From: an uncultured Sphingomonadaceae bacterium
Lineage (GTDB): Bacteria > Pseudomonadota > Alphaproteobacteria > Sphingomonadales > Sphingomonadaceae
DNA length: 64,000 nt
NCBI GenBank assembly: GCA_947489315.1
Contig: CANLCX010000001.1
Span: 1,304,775 to 1,368,774, forward strand
Reading direction: 5' to 3'
Shown: one piece after another, positions 39,389-48,670 of the stretch
Position numbering within the stretch: the first letter of the stretch is position 1
How the letters are laid out: each line of letters starts with the position of its first letter
Made by a program: the position numbers and the translations under genes
Notes under the pieces: generated by a model
The model's database searches: none
What the model was told of the DNA's origin: nothing
The model's input: the letters and a program-made list of their open reading frames with translations, nothing else

Positions 39389-40938
39389 TGAACCAGCTTG
39401 ATTTCCCAATCCTGTCGTTGATGATGGGCCTGCCGATGCTGGCCGCGATCATTTGTTTGTTTGTTGGCGCAAAAGCCGCGCGCTGGCTGGCACTTGTTAC
39501 GACGCTGGTGCTGTTTGCTCTCGGCGTAGTTCTTTGGGCCAGTTATGATATTGGCGGTCCCCAATGGCAATATGTTGAGCGGGTTGAGCTTTTCGGCAAT
39601 TTTGCCTGGGCGCTGGGCATAGATGGCATCTCGATGATGTTGATCATGCTGACGGTGTTCCTGATGCCTATCTGTATCGGTGCGAGCTGGGAATCTATCC
39701 AGAAACGCGTTGGCGAATATATGGCGGCCTTCCTGTTCATGGAAGTGTTGATGATCGGCGTGTTTGCGGCGCAGGATATCTTCCTGTTCTACATCCTGTT
39801 CGAAGCTGGCCTGATCCCGATGTATTTGATTATCGGTATCTGGGGCGGTGCCAACAGAATTTACGCGAGCTATAAATTTTTCCTCTACACCTTGCTTGGC
39901 TCTGTAGTGATGCTGATCGCGATGCTGTGGATGGTGCAGGATGCGGGAACCAGCGACATTCCGACTTTGCTCAACTATGACTTTGCGCCTGAAGCACAGA
40001 CTTGGCTCTGGCTCGCGTTTTTTGCTAGCTTCGCAGTGAAAATGCCGATGTGGCCGGTTCATACGTGGCTCCCCGATGCGCACGTTCAGGCGCCGACAGC
40101 AGGGTCCGTGATCCTCGCGGGCGTGTTGCTGAAAATGGGTGGCTACGGCTTCCTGCGTTTCTCGATCCCGATGTTCCCGGAAGCATCAGAGCAATTTATC
40201 TGGCTGATCTTCGGTCTGTCGATGGTGGCAGTGATTTATACGTCGCTCGTGGCCTTGGTGCAGCAGGACATGAAGAAGTTAATCGCTTATTCTTCTGTTG
40301 CCCATATGGCGATTGTGACCGTCGGTCTGTTTGCGTTTAACCGTCAGGGTATCGAAGGCGCGATCATTGTGATGTTGAGTCACGGCTTGGTATCGGGTGC
40401 GCTATTCCTGTGCGTTGGCGTAATTTATGACCGGCTGCATACGCGGGAAATTGACCGTTATGGCGGGCTTGCGATCAACATGCCGAAATATGCGGTGTTG
40501 TTCCTGTTGTTTACAATGGCTTCAATCGGCTTGCCGGGAACCAGCGGTTTCGTTGGCGAGTTCCTGTCGCTGATCGGCCTTTACAAGGTCAACAGCTGGG
40601 TCACGTTGGTCTGTACCATAGGCATCATTTTAGGCGCTGGTTACATGCTCTATCTCTATCGCCGGGTCGCTTTCGGTGAACTGGTTCATGACGACGTGAA
40701 GGCGATGCCAGACTTGTCGGCTCGTGAAATGGCGCTGCTGGCACCGACCGCTGCTGCGGTTATGTGGATGGGCGTTTATCCCGAGAGCTTCATGGCGCCG
40801 ATCCGCGGTGATGTTGGAGCGATCGTCGCCCGGATTGATCGTGCTGCGCCAGAAGGGGATGCACATTTGAAAATGGGTGAAGCTAAAGCGGCTACAAAAG
40901 GCCATGAGATCGAGACTGGTCATGGGGAGTCGCACTGA
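39388..40938 (+). CDS. nuoM: NADH-quinone oxidoreductase subunit M
   Basis: LFYILFEAGLIPMYLIIGIWGG, KMPMWPVHTWLPDAHVQAPTAGSVILAGVLLKMGGYG. Confidence 0.97.
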   Translation: MNQLDFPILSLMMGLPMLAAIICLFVGAKAARWLALVTTLVLFALGVVLWASYDIGGPQWQYVERVELFGNFAWALGIDGISMMLIMLTVFLMPICIGASWESIQKRVGEYMAAFLFMEVLMIGVFAAQDIFLFYILFEAGLIPMYLIIGIWGGANRIYASYKFFLYTLLGSVVMLIAMLWMVQDAGTSDIPTLLNYDFAPEAQTWLWLAFFASFAVKMPMWPVHTWLPDAHVQAPTAGSVILAGVLLKMGGYGFLRFSIPMFPEASEQFIWLIFGLSMVAVIYTSLVALVQQDMKKLIAYSSVAHMAIVTVGLFAFNRQGIEGAIIVMLSHGLVSGALFLCVGVIYDRLHTREIDRYGGLAINMPKYAVLFLLFTMASIGLPGTSGFVGEFLSLIGLYKVNSWVTLVCTIGIILGAGYMLYLYRRVAFGELVHDDVKAMPDLSAREMALLAPTAAAVMWMGVYPESFMAPIRGDVGAIVARIDRAAPEGDAHLKMGEAKAATKGHEIETGHGESH

Positions 40939-42392
40939 TGGACTATAGACTTTCACTGATATTTACGCTGCCTGAGATCATCCTGACGGTTAGCAGTCTG
41001 ATTTTGCTACTTGTCGCGGCGTTTGCCGGCGTCAAATCGGCGCGGTTGGTTACGATCCTTTCGGTGGTGGCTCTGTTTGGTGCATCCGCTTATGCACTTG
41101 AATTTCTCACCAACCCTTCCTTTGAATTTGGCGGTGATGCGTTTTACGGGCTTTACCGCATGGACGGTTTTGGCAGTTTTGCGAAACTGCTGATCTATTT
41201 TGCCGCGATTGTCTCGTTGATGGTGGCCCCGCGTTTCTTCAAGGATAGCGGTGCCTATCGCCCGGAATATCCAGTTCTGATCCTGTTCGCCACCATCGGT
41301 ATGGGGATGATGGTATCGGCTGTTGATCTGATGACGCTGTATATCGGTCTCGAATTGAACAGCTTGTCTGCCTATGTGCTGGCGAGTTTCATTCGCAACG
41401 ACGTCCGCTCTTCTGAGGCGGGCTTGAAATATTTCGTATTGGGCGCTTTGGCGAGCGGTATGCTGCTCTTTGGCATGTCGCTGGTATACGGATTTGCAGG
41501 ATCCACCAGTTTCTCTGTGATCAGCGACACACTAACGGGTCAGCTTTCCATCGGACCGCTTATTGGTGTGGTCTTGGTCCTTGCTGGCCTAGCGTTTAAA
41601 ATAAGCGCTGTGCCTTTCCATATGTGGACACCAGATGTTTATGAAGGCGCGCCAACGCCGGTTACCGCCTTTTTTGCAAGCGCGCCCAAAGTCGCCGCGA
41701 TTGCGCTAACCGTTCGGGTGATCATTGACGCCTTTGGTGGTCAGACATCAACATGGCAGCAGATCATTGTCTTCGTTGCACTCGCGTCGATTGTGCTCGG
41801 CGCAGTAGCGGCGATCGGCCAACATAATATCAAACGTCTGCTTGCCTATAGCTCGATCAATAATGTTGGTTTTCTGCTCATCGGCTTGGCCGCTGGTACC
41901 GCGCAAGGTATCTCTGCGATGCTTTTCTACCTCGTCATCTATTTGGCGATGACGCTGGGCAGTTTTATCTGCGTCATGGAAATGCGAGATGTCGACGGCA
42001 AACCACTTGAATCACTGTCTAGCTTAGCCGGTTTGTCGCAAACCCGTCCGGGTCTGGCTGCGGCATTTGCTGTGTTCATGTTCTCACTGGCCGGTATTCC
42101 GCCGCTTTTCGGTTTCTGGGGCAAGTTCCTTGTTTTTGATGCCGCCGTTGCTGCGGGTATGTTGCCTCTGGCCGTGATCGGTATTGCCGCTTCGGTTATT
42201 GGCGCTTTCTATTATATCAAAGTCGTCAAGATCATCTATTTTGATGATCCCGCCAATCAGATTGTTCAGACCGGACATAAAACCGAAAATGGGTTGATCG
42301 CGTTGATGGCTCTGGCTGTTTCGCCGCTGGGATATTTAGCTATTCCGCTCCTCGCACCGGTTACAGCGACGGCGGCCCAGGCTTTATTCTGA
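40938..42392 (+). CDS. nuoN: NADH-quinone oxidoreductase subunit N
   Basis: YIGLELNSLSAYVLASFIRND, KISAVPFHMWTPDVYEGAPTPVTAFFASAPKVAA. Confidence 0.97.
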   Translation: MDYRLSLIFTLPEIILTVSSLILLLVAAFAGVKSARLVTILSVVALFGASAYALEFLTNPSFEFGGDAFYGLYRMDGFGSFAKLLIYFAAIVSLMVAPRFFKDSGAYRPEYPVLILFATIGMGMMVSAVDLMTLYIGLELNSLSAYVLASFIRNDVRSSEAGLKYFVLGALASGMLLFGMSLVYGFAGSTSFSVISDTLTGQLSIGPLIGVVLVLAGLAFKISAVPFHMWTPDVYEGAPTPVTAFFASAPKVAAIALTVRVIIDAFGGQTSTWQQIIVFVALASIVLGAVAAIGQHNIKRLLAYSSINNVGFLLIGLAAGTAQGISAMLFYLVIYLAMTLGSFICVMEMRDVDGKPLESLSSLAGLSQTRPGLAAAFAVFMFSLAGIPPLFGFWGKFLVFDAAVAAGMLPLAVIGIAASVIGAFYYIKVVKIIYFDDPANQIVQTGHKTENGLIALMALAVSPLGYLAIPLLAPVTATAAQALF

Positions 42393-43105
42393 CCCTCAAT
42401 ATAGAGACAATAGCTGAAACCGCATCGACCAATGCGGATATGAAAGCGCGCGTGTTAAACGGTGCCGAGGAAGGACTTTGGCTCCGCGCGGAAAAACAGA
42501 GCGGCGGTATTGGGCGATTAGGCCGAAAATGGGAAAGTCCAGAAGGCAATCTCTATTGCAGCACGATAGTGACCTGCCGCCGCGAAGATCCCGCACCTTC
42601 AACATTGTCTTTTGTAGCCGCAGTCGCAGTGCATAAAGCGATTAGCGCGCATCTTTCGCTTGAGGATATCTGGTTGAAATGGCCGAATGATATATTGGTC
42701 TCTGGCCTGAAAATTTGCGGTATCTTGCTGGAGCGCTCGGGCGATGCGGTCGTAGTTGGGATCGGAGTGAACGTCGCGATCGCGCCGGAGGTGGACGGAC
42801 GTATCGTTACCAGCCTGCATCAGGCAGGAAGCAAAGCTGATCTGACGGCAGCAGAGTTTTTAGAGTCGCTGGCGCAATGTTTTGCCGATACGCTGAATGA
42901 CTGGCGACAAATGGGTCTGGTCGCGATTTTGAGTGAATGGCAAAAACGGGCACACCCATTGGGAACGCGTTTATCGACCAGTGATGCAAATGGGGAACGC
43001 CTGGAAGGCGAATATGCTGGTCTTTCAGATGGTGGCGCGCTGCGCTTGAGAAAGCCGGATGGAACGCTTATCGAGATACATGCCGGCGATATCGATGTCG
43101 GATAG
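42389..43105 (+). CDS. birA: Biotin--[acetyl-CoA-carboxylase] ligase; start uncertain (probably non-ATG)
   Basis: TIAETASTNADMKARVLNGAEEGLWLRAEKQSGGIGRLGRKWESPEGNLYCS, WLKWPNDILVSGLKICGILLER. The only nearby ATG (42440) lies inside the STN motif; frame is open upstream to a CTGA overlap with nuoN. Confidence 0.85.
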   Translation: MTLNIETIAETASTNADMKARVLNGAEEGLWLRAEKQSGGIGRLGRKWESPEGNLYCSTIVTCRREDPAPSTLSFVAAVAVHKAISAHLSLEDIWLKWPNDILVSGLKICGILLERSGDAVVVGIGVNVAIAPEVDGRIVTSLHQAGSKADLTAAEFLESLAQCFADTLNDWRQMGLVAILSEWQKRAHPLGTRLSTSDANGERLEGEYAGLSDGGALRLRKPDGTLIEIHAGDIDVG

Positions 43106-43120
43106 AAGAAAGGGCCAAGA

Positions 43121-43900
43121 ATGCTACTCGCTATAGATGCCGGCAACACGAATGTCGTATTCGCACTTTTCGATGGCTCTGAAGTCAAGGCTCGCTGGCG
43201 GATTGCTACGGACCCGCGCCGTACTGCCGATGAATATGTTGTATGGCTGCGACAGCTGCTAGAATTGAACGATCTGGGTCTGAGTGCTGTCGAGGCTGTG
43301 ATTATTGGCACGGTGGTTCCGCGTGCATTGCATAACTTGACGGTGCTGTCGGAGAAATATTTTGGTGTAACACCCCTAATAGCCGGCCGCGGAGATGCTG
43401 AATGGGGAGTTGCACTGGATGTTGCTCAACCGGACACGGTGGGAGCCGACCGGGTACTGAACATCATTGCCGCGCATGAGACATATAAACAAGATATCGT
43501 GATTATCGATTTCGGCACTGCCACGACTTTCGATGTCGCAGACTATGACGGCGCCTATAAAGGCGGTGTAATCGCGCCTGGCATCAATCTGTCGCTAGAC
43601 GCATTGGTCGGCAAGACCGCTCAATTACCGCGTATCGCACTAGAGGCGCCGGATGATGATAATGTCATCGGACGGACGACCGAGAGTCAGATGCTGATTG
43701 GTATCTTCTGGGGCTATGTTGGTATGATTGAGGGGTTAGTCAAACGTACCAAAGTGCAAATAGGGCGACCGACCAAAGTTATCGCTACTGGCGGCCTTGC
43801 CGTGCTATTTGATGAACATACAGACGTATTTGATCACCTTGAGTCCGACCTTACCTTGCGCGGACTATTAATCCTCTACCAGAGAGCAACCAACACCTAA
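43121..43900 (+). CDS. coaX: Type III pantothenate kinase
   Basis: [42 protein letters not shown]. Confidence 0.95.
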   Translation: MLLAIDAGNTNVVFALFDGSEVKARWRIATDPRRTADEYVVWLRQLLELNDLGLSAVEAVIIGTVVPRALHNLTVLSEKYFGVTPLIAGRGDAEWGVALDVAQPDTVGADRVLNIIAAHETYKQDIVIIDFGTATTFDVADYDGAYKGGVIAPGINLSLDALVGKTAQLPRIALEAPDDDNVIGRTTESQMLIGIFWGYVGMIEGLVKRTKVQIGRPTKVIATGGLAVLFDEHTDVFDHLESDLTLRGLLILYQRATNT

Positions 43901-45540
43901 TGATAAAACCTAAAAACGAACTTCTCTTCCTGGCCCTTGGCGGGTCAGCGGAGATTGGCATGAACGTCAATCTTTATGGTTGCGACGGTAAATGGGTGAT
44001 GGTGGACCTCGGCATGACATTTGCTGATCCCGGTTACCCCGGTATTGACCTGATCCTGCCCGACTTGGAATTTATTGAAAAACAGTCAAAAAATCTGCTC
44101 GGAATAGTGCTGACTCATGGCCATGAAGATCATATTGGCGCGATACCCTATTTCGCGAATGAATTGGATGTTCCACTTTATGCGACACCTTTTACAGCAG
44201 GCTTGATACGGCGGAAGCTGGAAGAAGCTGGCTTGGAAAATGATGTAGAAATGAACATCATTCCCAATGAAGGCAGTTTTGATCTTGGGCCATTCGGTTT
44301 CCGTTATTTACCGATTGCGCATAGCATCGCAGAAGGCAACGCGCTGCTGATCGACACACCTTATGGCAAGATATTCCACACCGGCGATTGGAAACTGGAC
44401 GACGAACCTATGCTGGGTGTTCCGTCAACGCCGGAGCAGCTCACTGCCGTTGGTGATGAAGGCATATTGGCGATGGTGTGTGATTCCACCAATGTCTTCA
44501 ATGAATCCGCATCGGGTTCTGAAGGCGATGTGTATCGCAATTTGATGCGTGTTGTTGAAAATCTGGACAACCGGGTTCTGGTAACGACATTTGCTTCCAA
44601 TGCAGCACGGCTTCAAACACTGGGCGAAGTTGCTAAACATGCCGGGCGACAATTATGTGTCGCAGGGCGATCGCTTGACCGGATGATCGAAAATTGCCGC
44701 GAAAATGGCTATCTGAAAGATTTTCCACCAACGGTTAGTTTTGACGAGGCGATGAATGTTCCACGCGACGAGATCATGATTATCGCAACGGGTGGGCAGG
44801 GCGAGGCCCGCGCTGCGCTGGGCCGGATTGCGGGCGAGAGTCACAAGATCAAACTGACGGAAGGCGATAATGTCCTGTTCTCCTCCAAACAGATACCGGG
44901 CAACGAAATCGCCATTGGCCGCATCCAGAATCAGTTGGCGGCCAAAGGGATCGTGATGATCACCGATCGGCAAGAGGATATCCATGTATCGGGCCATCCC
45001 GGTCGTCCGGAATTGGCCGAAATGTACAAATGGATCCGTCCAGAGATATTGGTGCCGGTCCATGGCGAAATTCGGCATATGAAAGAGCAAGCGCGCTTTG
45101 CGGATGAGCAGGGCGTTCCTCAGACGATTTTCCAGCAAAATGGCGACGTTGTTCGCCTGTCGCCAGATGGTCCCAAAGTCTTGAAGCAGGAGCGGACCGG
45201 GCGGCTCGTTGTCGACGGTGACGTGATAATTCCGGCAGATGGAAAAACGCTTAACGAGCGGCGGAAAATTGCTTATAATGGCATGATTTCAGTGGCCATC
45301 GGCCTTGATGGCAAAGGCAAAATATCGGGTCAGCCCATGCTCCGTCTATTGGGTGTGCCGTTGGAAGAAGACGAAGAAGAGTTTCTCGACGAGATTTGCG
45401 CAAAGATTATGAAGACCTTCAAAAAGCCGGTTGGTGATATCAACAGATTTTCCGAAGACGTTCGTTTGATGGTTCGGCGCAGCGCTACGGAATGGACCGG
45501 AAAGAAGCCGATTGTCGCAGTCATGATAGTGGAAGCCTGA
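43900..45540 (+). CDS. rnj: Ribonuclease J
   Basis: LALGGSAEIGMNVNLYG, LTHGHEDHIGAIPYF, HVSGHPGRPELAEMYKWIRPEILVPVHGEIRHM. Confidence 0.94.
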   Translation: MIKPKNELLFLALGGSAEIGMNVNLYGCDGKWVMVDLGMTFADPGYPGIDLILPDLEFIEKQSKNLLGIVLTHGHEDHIGAIPYFANELDVPLYATPFTAGLIRRKLEEAGLENDVEMNIIPNEGSFDLGPFGFRYLPIAHSIAEGNALLIDTPYGKIFHTGDWKLDDEPMLGVPSTPEQLTAVGDEGILAMVCDSTNVFNESASGSEGDVYRNLMRVVENLDNRVLVTTFASNAARLQTLGEVAKHAGRQLCVAGRSLDRMIENCRENGYLKDFPPTVSFDEAMNVPRDEIMIIATGGQGEARAALGRIAGESHKIKLTEGDNVLFSSKQIPGNEIAIGRIQNQLAAKGIVMITDRQEDIHVSGHPGRPELAEMYKWIRPEILVPVHGEIRHMKEQARFADEQGVPQTIFQQNGDVVRLSPDGPKVLKQERTGRLVVDGDVIIPADGKTLNERRKIAYNGMISVAIGLDGKGKISGQPMLRLLGVPLEEDEEEFLDEICAKIMKTFKKPVGDINRFSEDVRLMVRRSATEWTGKKPIVAVMIVEA

Positions 45541-45544
45541 TTTT

Positions 45545-45826
45545 ATGGATTGGACATCCATCCTCGCCATATATGTTCTGTTCTGGGTTATTTCCGCGTT
45601 CATCGTTTTGCCCGTTGGCATCCGCAGTCATGCGGAAACGGGCGCTGATATGATCAAGGGCCAAGCTGACGGCGCGCCGGTTAATTTCAGACCGGGCAGG
45701 GTGCTAATGTTCACGACGTTGCTCGCCACGCTGGCGTTCCTGTTGTTCTATTTCAACTATACGAACCAGTGGGTAACGGTCGAGGATATCGACTTTTTCG
45801 GTAGTAGAGAACGTCTCGGCAAATAG
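45545..45826 (+). CDS. DUF1467-like membrane protein
   Basis: 93 aa; VLFWVISAFIVLPVGIRSHAETGADMIKGQADGAPVNF. Confidence 0.8.
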   Translation: MDWTSILAIYVLFWVISAFIVLPVGIRSHAETGADMIKGQADGAPVNFRPGRVLMFTTLLATLAFLLFYFNYTNQWVTVEDIDFFGSRERLGK

Positions 45827-45839
45827 CTTGCAGTTGCAA

Positions 45840-48194
45840 TTAGCTGCGAAGGCGTTCGATTGCCTGCGCCAATGCGACGTAGAGCTTACCAATGTCAGAT
45901 GATAGCAAGGTAACGCTGACCGCACTGCCATCGCGTGTAGCTAGGACGCCGCGGAGCATGGTTTCGAAATCATGGATATAGCGATTTACATGCTCGCGGA
46001 ATTCGGAATTATTGTCATATTCTGACAATATCTCGCGGACTTCACCTGCATCCAGCAAGCGCACGGCACGGCGCGTAAAGATACCACGGTCGCCTTTCAG
46101 ATAGGCGGCCCATTCCGTGTCGGTTACTTCGTTAGAAAGCAATTTGGTAACATCAATAGCGGTCGAGTTTAGTGATTCAGTCAGCGAGGCAACGCGACGC
46201 GTGAAATTCTCTTCGCTGCTCTGCTCTGCTTTTTCTTTGGCAAACAGGATGCGTTGCTCAAGCTTGACCGTCATTTCCTCGATTGCGTTGAGTTGACTAG
46301 TCAGGTGGCCCGCCGTTGACTCTGTGGTCGCGACCGCATTGGAGACGGCCTTTTCCAACTTCGGCGCGATTGACGTAATCTTCTCGTCGATAATCTTGTT
46401 AAGGGCTTCTTCGCTGACTTTCTCAAACGCTTCTGCAGATCCAGATATTGAGTTCTCCAGTGCTTCGCGGGAATGTTCTGATGCCTGTCGTGCCGTTTCC
46501 TTCACCCGGAGCAAGGCACTGATCATTTTCTCTCCGGCGCTTTCAGCCAAAGCTTCATTTTGTTCACGAACGTCTTGCAGTTCTTTCGCTAGACCTTCGA
46601 TCTTTCCGAGAACATTATCTGTGGCGACATCCCCATCATGGCTTAGCTTAGCTAGCTTCGCACGTTGTTCTTCAATTGCTTCGTCCGATTTTTCAATTTT
46701 CGCCGTTACCTCTTCGGTCACCGTACCGACTTTCGATGCTTCCTCGGTCATCCGGTTAAATGAGGCAAAGCTAAGCTCTGTTTTTTCATTCATTCGATCA
46801 AATGCTGCTGGTAGCGTCTCATCCAACTCTCTGGCGCTGCTATCGAGCGCGACCAGCAACTGCTCTATCCGTTCTATCATTCCATTGGCAGTACCATGCC
46901 CTTCCTCGATGGATTTCTTGAGGGCGCTGCTATTTTGTTCGAGAGCAGTCATTGCAAAGGCCAGCTTGGCCGTCTTCTCGCCGCTTTCATTATCCAGCGT
47001 TTCCACTTTCGTAGAAATTTCGACTATGTTTTGATCGAGTTCTGCAACCAATTCTTTTAGACGCGCTTCTTCATCATCCGCGGCCTTGCCAAGCGTAGCC
47101 AGGGTCTCTTCCAATGCGGCGAGATCGGCCTTGATGGCCTGTGAGCTTTCCGATGTCTCCGTCGCTAAATTTGCGCGAGTTTCATGGAGCGCCTCAATCA
47201 CTTCAGCAGATGCATTTTTCAAAACGCCTGCGATGCGAGTCGTTCCAGTCTCAGCTTCAGCTAATTGGACAGTGAATTTCTTTTTGATATCTTCGGCTGT
47301 CGTCGCCAAATTCTCCAACGATTCTTCGGACCGCTGTGTCAACTCATCTAGGCTTTTCTTAGCCGCCGTACCAACATCTCCAACGCGCTTTAGGGTGGTA
47401 ACCATAGCGGCGATTTCCGCCTGTGCAGACCGGCCTGAATTTCCGATTTGATTCGTCACATCTTTGGCTGTGTTTATCACCACAGGAAGATGCTCACGCA
47501 GCTGTTCGAGATTTTTATAGGCGGCACCACCGACGTCATCCAATTTTTTCATTTTGGACAAGCCGTCACTCAGTGCAGATTTGATGTTGCCGGCCGCTTT
47601 ATTCAATTTCTCGGAAGACTGGCTTCCCAATGTTTCCAGTTCTCTAGTTTCACCAGCTAGAAACTCCCGTGCCATCGCGAGTTCATTGTTCACTGTCTTT
47701 AAGCGATATTCCAGTTGCTCGGATTCTGCCCGCAATGATGAACCCACATCGTCAAAGCGTTTCGCTTCCCGGGTGCTGTTGCGCATGTAGAGCATATACA
47801 AGACAGCCAGCGTCGCAACAGGCATGCAATATTGTGAGAAAAGATCAATTCCGCCCTTCATAGAAGGAATCGTGGCAAAAATGTCGCGGTTGACCCATAA
47901 GAATAAGCCTGTCCAGACGGCTATCGAAAGCCCCAACAGCGTGGGTGCAATATAGGGGGCTTTTGAAGGCGAACCAACATCTTCATCACCATAATGGCTC
48001 CAGTCTTCATCGCCATTAGACTTATCAACTTGTTGATCCGCATCGATTTCCTCCGCACTCGCGCGATCATCGTCGCTGAGCTCGAGGGCTTCGCTGCCAT
48101 CAGTTTCGTCAATTTCGACATGCTCCATATGAGGTTCTGCACCCCGGTCACGCCTGATTCCGATAATTTTTGATCCACCTGTCATGAGTCGCAT
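45840..48194 (-). CDS. Membrane-anchored long coiled-coil protein with conserved-looking C-terminal domain
   Basis: Acidic N-terminus, two TM segments (APTLLGLSIAVWTGLFLWV, CMPVATLAVLYMLYM), ~450 aa coiled coil, C-terminus EWAAYLKGDRGIFTRRAVRLLDAGEVREIL... Confidence 0.75.
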   Translation of the reverse strand: MRLMTGGSKIIGIRRDRGAEPHMEHVEIDETDGSEALELSDDDRASAEEIDADQQVDKSNGDEDWSHYGDEDVGSPSKAPYIAPTLLGLSIAVWTGLFLWVNRDIFATIPSMKGGIDLFSQYCMPVATLAVLYMLYMRNSTREAKRFDDVGSSLRAESEQLEYRLKTVNNELAMAREFLAGETRELETLGSQSSEKLNKAAGNIKSALSDGLSKMKKLDDVGGAAYKNLEQLREHLPVVINTAKDVTNQIGNSGRSAQAEIAAMVTTLKRVGDVGTAAKKSLDELTQRSEESLENLATTAEDIKKKFTVQLAEAETGTTRIAGVLKNASAEVIEALHETRANLATETSESSQAIKADLAALEETLATLGKAADDEEARLKELVAELDQNIVEISTKVETLDNESGEKTAKLAFAMTALEQNSSALKKSIEEGHGTANGMIERIEQLLVALDSSARELDETLPAAFDRMNEKTELSFASFNRMTEEASKVGTVTEEVTAKIEKSDEAIEEQRAKLAKLSHDGDVATDNVLGKIEGLAKELQDVREQNEALAESAGEKMISALLRVKETARQASEHSREALENSISGSAEAFEKVSEEALNKIIDEKITSIAPKLEKAVSNAVATTESTAGHLTSQLNAIEEMTVKLEQRILFAKEKAEQSSEENFTRRVASLTESLNSTAIDVTKLLSNEVTDTEWAAYLKGDRGIFTRRAVRLLDAGEVREILSEYDNNSEFREHVNRYIHDFETMLRGVLATRDGSAVSVTLLSSDIGKLYVALAQAIERLRS

Positions 48195-48254
48195 TTACCA
48201 TTAAAATTCGTTCGGAGAAACTATAAGTTAACCATAGCATCCTAGAAAAGCCTC

Positions 48255-48563
48255 ATGTCATTTGATTACGGAGCGCTCGACGCGGCATTGGCCGCAGCAG
48301 TAGGTGACGATCAGTCACTCATCGCCGAGCTACGCACAGCCTTTTTGGATAGCGCAAAACGGCAAGTGGATTTGCTGCATCGCGCGCGTTGTGATGCCAA
48401 TTGGCAATATGCCGCGTGGCGCCTGAAAGGCTTAGCTGCCAGTTTCGGAGCAACGCAGGTTATACAATTGGCCGAAGAAGCCGCGAATGGCGCACCCGGA
48501 GAGCCAACCGTGTTGAGAAAGCTGGAACGGGCGATTGTGGCAATCGAAGATCATCGCGATTGA
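48255..48563 (+). CDS. HPt-like protein lacking the phosphoacceptor histidine
   Basis: YAAWRLKGLAASFGATQVIQLAEEAA matches the HPt A-H-x-L-K-G-x-A-x-x-x-G-A pattern with Trp (TGG, 48417-48419) in place of His. Confidence 0.7.
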   Translation: MSFDYGALDAALAAAVGDDQSLIAELRTAFLDSAKRQVDLLHRARCDANWQYAAWRLKGLAASFGATQVIQLAEEAANGAPGEPTVLRKLERAIVAIEDHRD

Positions 48564-48670
48564 GTCGATTCACTACCGCCGATAGACTGTCAGCAGATAT
48601 CGCTTTGATGCTACTGCCGTAAATCCTATATGAAGCTAAGGTCGTTCGACTAGCTATTTGGGATGTTTTA

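Noticed and set aside
46324-47034. 236 aa Ser-rich plus-strand ORF
   Set aside because: Antisense of the Glu/Lys/Ala-rich coiled-coil gene; low complexity arises from the opposite strand.
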